Source: a bacterium (GTDB lineage Bacteria > SZUA-79 > Acidulodesulfobacterales > Acidulodesulfobacteraceae). Taken from it: 64,000 bases of DNA. The notes below the pieces were generated by a model. That model saw nothing but the letters and a program-made list of their open reading frames with translations. It was not told where the DNA came from and ran no database searches. Shown in pieces: positions 61,989 to 64,000 of this stretch (its first letter is position 1; the number at the start of each line of letters is the position of its first letter). The stretch covers positions 1-64,000 of the forward strand of contig JAJYHI010000155.1 of NCBI GenBank assembly GCA_021784835.1. The letters run 5' to 3'. The translations under genes and the position numbers were made by a program.

Positions 61989-62792
61989 TTGGAATTCACC
62001 GAAGAACGGATTAAAAGATATGCGCGGCATATAATATTGCCTGAAGTAGGCGGCGAAGGGCAGATGAAGCTATTATCGTCCAAGGTTTTATTGATAGGAG
62101 CCGGCGGTCTCGGCGCGCCTTGCGGATACTATCTCGGCGCGGCGGGAATTGGAACGCTGGGCATAGTAGATTTCGACACGGTAGATTTGTCAAATCTTCA
62201 AAGGCAGATATGGCACGGCACTGCCGACGTCGGAAGATATAAAGTCGATTCGGCGAAAGATTCCATAGCGCGGATTAATACCGACGTAAAGGTCTTAACT
62301 TACAAGGAAAGTATAAATGCCGCCAACATAAAAGATTTAATAAAAGATTACGACGTGGTCGTAGACGCGACCGATAATTTTCCTACGAGATATCTTATAA
62401 ACGACGCCTGCCATTTTATGAAAAAGCCCCTCGTTTACGGCTCCATTTTTCGGTTTGACGGGCAGGCAACGGTATTTCTGCCAGAAACCGGACCGTGCTA
62501 CAGATGCCTTTTTCCCTCTCCCCCGCCCGCCGGCCTTGTTCCAAGCTGTCAGGAAGCCGGGGTTCTGGGAGTTCTTCCGGGAGTGATAGGCGCGATTCAG
62601 GCAAACGAGGTCATAAAAATTATTTTGGAAATTGGAACTACTTTAAACGGCAGGCTTTTGATTTACGATGCCTTAGATATGAAATTTACAGAGATGAAAT
62701 TAAGAAAAGATAAAACATGCCCGCTGTGCGGAGAAAACCCGAGCATTTTTGAATTGATAGAATGCGGCGACCTCTGCGAATTCAGGAGCTGA
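61989..62792 (+). CDS. E1-like adenylyltransferase (MoeB/ThiF/HesA family)
   Basis: A 267-residue enzyme that adenylates the C-terminal Gly of a sulfur carrier. It has RYARHIILPEVGGEGQ, the nucleotide loop LLIGAGGLGAP, the conserved NLQRQI with Arg, DATDNFPTRYLIND, the likely catalytic/persulfide Cys in PSCQEAGVLGVLPG, and zinc-binding CYRC...CPLC pairs. There is no rhodanese domain, so sulfur must come from another protein, TusA being the obvious candidate. The start is TTG at 61989, preceded by CGGAGG; no ATG fits. It follows the carrier gene by 72 bp. Confidence 0.9.
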   Translation: MEFTEERIKRYARHIILPEVGGEGQMKLLSSKVLLIGAGGLGAPCGYYLGAAGIGTLGIVDFDTVDLSNLQRQIWHGTADVGRYKVDSAKDSIARINTDVKVLTYKESINAANIKDLIKDYDVVVDATDNFPTRYLINDACHFMKKPLVYGSIFRFDGQATVFLPETGPCYRCLFPSPPPAGLVPSCQEAGVLGVLPGVIGAIQANEVIKIILEIGTTLNGRLLIYDALDMKFTEMKLRKDKTCPLCGENPSIFELIECGDLCEFRS

Positions 62793-62891
62793 AAATGCGC
62801 CTGCGCGGCGAGCGCCAAGACGCATAACGATAATTATAATATGATGCCTAAATATAACCTAAATATAAACGCATACAGAGGTATAAATTAA

Positions 62892-63140
62892 ATGTCCGGA
62901 TATAAAGAAAACGGCGAATTGAATATTAAGGGAGAAATCTGCCCTTTTACGTTCGTAAAATCCAAACTCGCCTTGGAGAAGATGAAAAAAGGCGAAATTT
63001 TAAGGGTCGTAGTCGATTACGAACCCGCCATCAGAAACGTTCCTCGCTCTATGGAGGAACAGGGGCATAAAGTTCTCTCCGTCAATAAAATTAACGACAC
63101 CGATTACGAAATTATCGTGGAAAAAGATGGAAAAAAATAA
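62892..63140 (+). CDS. TusA/SirA-like sulfurtransferase
   Basis: An 82-residue TusA-family protein. The CPxx motif with the persulfide-carrying Cys17 is in IKGEICPFTFVKSKLALEKM (CPFT in place of the usual CPxP). The following VVVDYEPAIRNVPRSMEEQGHKV is typical. It relays persulfide sulfur between proteins. Placed between the adenylyltransferase and the cysteine synthase, it probably delivers sulfur to the MoaD-NIL carrier. It overlaps the next gene by 14 bp. Confidence 0.9.
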   Translation: MSGYKENGELNIKGEICPFTFVKSKLALEKMKKGEILRVVVDYEPAIRNVPRSMEEQGHKVLSVNKINDTDYEIIVEKDGKK

Positions 63141-64000
63141 TCCTTATATTTTTAGCGCTTTATGGAACATAGGGGCTACCGGAGCGGTTCTTTTAAATAA
63201 AATAATTAATCCGGGAACGGGGTCGAAATTATACGCAAAATTGGAATGCCTTAATCCGGGCGGCTCCGTCAAAGACAGGCCTGCTTTATATATGCTGAAA
63301 AATGCCGTGGAAAAGGGCCTTCTAAAAACCGGAACCACTATAATTGACTCCTCCTCCGGCAATACGGGTATTTCTTACGCGATGCTCGGGGCTTTCATGG
63401 GAATCAAGGTTAAAATTTACGCCCCTTCAAATATGAGCGACGAGAGAAAAAAAATAATGCGGCTTTTCGGAGCCGAGTTAATCCTTACGCCTGCGGAAGA
63501 AAGCACCGACGGGGCGATAAAAAGGTCGATAGAGGAATACGAAAGGGGAGGCAGGGATTTATATTATATGCCGGACCAGTACAATAACCCGTTTAATCCT
63601 ATCGCGCATTACGAAACTACGGCGATGGAACTGCTCGAACAAACCGGCGGCAATATAGACTATTTCGCCGCAGGCATCGGCACGGGAGGAACGATATTGG
63701 GCGTGGGGAAAAGGCTTAAGGAATATAACGATAAAATTAAGGTCGTGGCAATAGTCCCCGACAGCCAAATACACGGAATAGAAGGATGGAAATATAACTA
63801 TTGCCTTAATTTCGAGGGTTTCGACCACAATAAAATAATAGACGATTTTGTTAAGGTCGATACGGAAGGCAGTTATGCCATGCTTAAAAGGCTCGTCAAG
63901 GAAGAAGGTCTTTTATGCGGATTTTCTTCCGGAGCCAACGTGTACGGAATCTATAAGCTTGCCGTCAAATATAAAGGAAACTTTGCCACCGTTCTGCCCG
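63127..64000 (+). CDS. cysteine synthase family PLP enzyme, cut by window edge
   Basis: The frame opens with ATG at 63127 (MEKNNPYIFSALWNIGATG) and stays open for 291 codons to the edge. PLP Lys49 is in NPGGSVKDRPA, then the SSSGNTGISYAML phosphate-substrate loop, GIGTGGTILGVGK and FSSGANV. It resembles CysK/CysM; the neighbouring carrier and E1 genes favour a CysM-type enzyme that uses a protein thiocarboxylate, as in the CysO-CysM pathway of Mycobacterium, rather than free sulfide. Its start overlaps the TusA-like gene, so they are translationally coupled. A JAMM protease gene is expected further right but cannot be seen. Confidence 0.88.
   Translation, partial: MEKNNPYIFSALWNIGATGAVLLNKIINPGTGSKLYAKLECLNPGGSVKDRPALYMLKNAVEKGLLKTGTTIIDSSSGNTGISYAMLGAFMGIKVKIYAPSNMSDERKKIMRLFGAELILTPAEESTDGAIKRSIEEYERGGRDLYYMPDQYNNPFNPIAHYETTAMELLEQTGGNIDYFAAGIGTGGTILGVGKRLKEYNDKIKVVAIVPDSQIHGIEGWKYNYCLNFEGFDHNKIIDDFVKVDTEGSYAMLKRLVKEEGLLCGFSSGANVYGIYKLAVKYKGNFATVLP

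Overview
The window comes from the chromosome of an AT-rich bacterium. The envelope genes (KDO activation by KdsB, RlpA with a SPOR domain, a PilB-type pilus ATPase) point to a Gram-negative diderm. The combination of a compact his operon, ThyX, PyrR, SAM-I and cobalamin riboswitches and the sulfur-carrier genes recalls anaerobic 'deltaproteobacterial' lineages (Desulfobacterota-like). That placement is inference from gene content; no rRNA is present to test it.

Layout. (1) 1-7.1 kb is an accessory region ending at a tRNA-Arg(CCG) gene. It holds a truncated LlaJI-type restriction endonuclease, a Vsr nuclease, a caspase/CHAT-like protease candidate, two PD-(D/E)XK-like proteins, a transglutaminase-like protein, small unknowns, and a protein resembling the Tn7 target selector TnsE, with an array of 20-bp repeats beside it. 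(2) 7.2-16.8 kb is mixed: an unknown gene, a DHA2 drug exporter, an RmlC-like cupin, a small RiPP cluster (radical SAM/SPASM enzyme, PqqD-like protein, 34-residue precursor), a Ni/Co permease behind a cobalamin riboswitch, and an unusual fusion of an alkaline-phosphatase-superfamily hydrolase to an APS-reductase-like domain. (3) 16.9-59.5 kb is a long, almost entirely minus-strand housekeeping block: comM, a penicillin-binding protein, tldD, (alr on plus), pilB, nfu, greA; the pyrimidine genes carB-pflX-carA-pyrC-pyrB-pyrR; lepB, lepA, rnpB, rnhA, a zinc-ribbon protein, nif3, a CAT-anticodon tRNA, rpoD, dnaG, cvpA, rpsU; the histidine genes hisIE-F-A-H-(amidase)-B-C-D-G; then murA, prmC, prfA, thyX, rpmE, kdsB, rlpA and a PilZ protein. 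(4) 59.7-64 kb is a plus-strand sulfur amino-acid operon. A consensus promoter, a SAM-I riboswitch and a terminator precede a threonine synthase, a MoaD/ThiS-like sulfur carrier fused to a NIL domain, an E1-like adenylyltransferase, a TusA-like protein and a cysteine synthase that runs off the window edge.

How the genes work together. The last operon reads as a protein-thiocarboxylate route to cysteine or homocysteine: the E1-like enzyme adenylates a carrier, TusA or another donor supplies sulfur, and PLP enzymes use it, with S-adenosylmethionine feedback on transcription. The carrier's Gly-Gly is internal, so it would need proteolytic maturation. The RiPP cluster is self-contained for modification but has no visible exporter or protease. 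In the housekeeping block, translation, replication and envelope genes are interleaved with pyrimidine and histidine biosynthesis, with many 4-8 bp gene overlaps that suggest translational coupling.

The strongest candidates for something new are the riboswitch-controlled MoaD-NIL sulfur-carrier operon, the phosphatase/APS-reductase fusion, the 34-residue RiPP precursor with its maturase, and the TnsE-like orphan with its tandem repeats next to tRNA-Arg.
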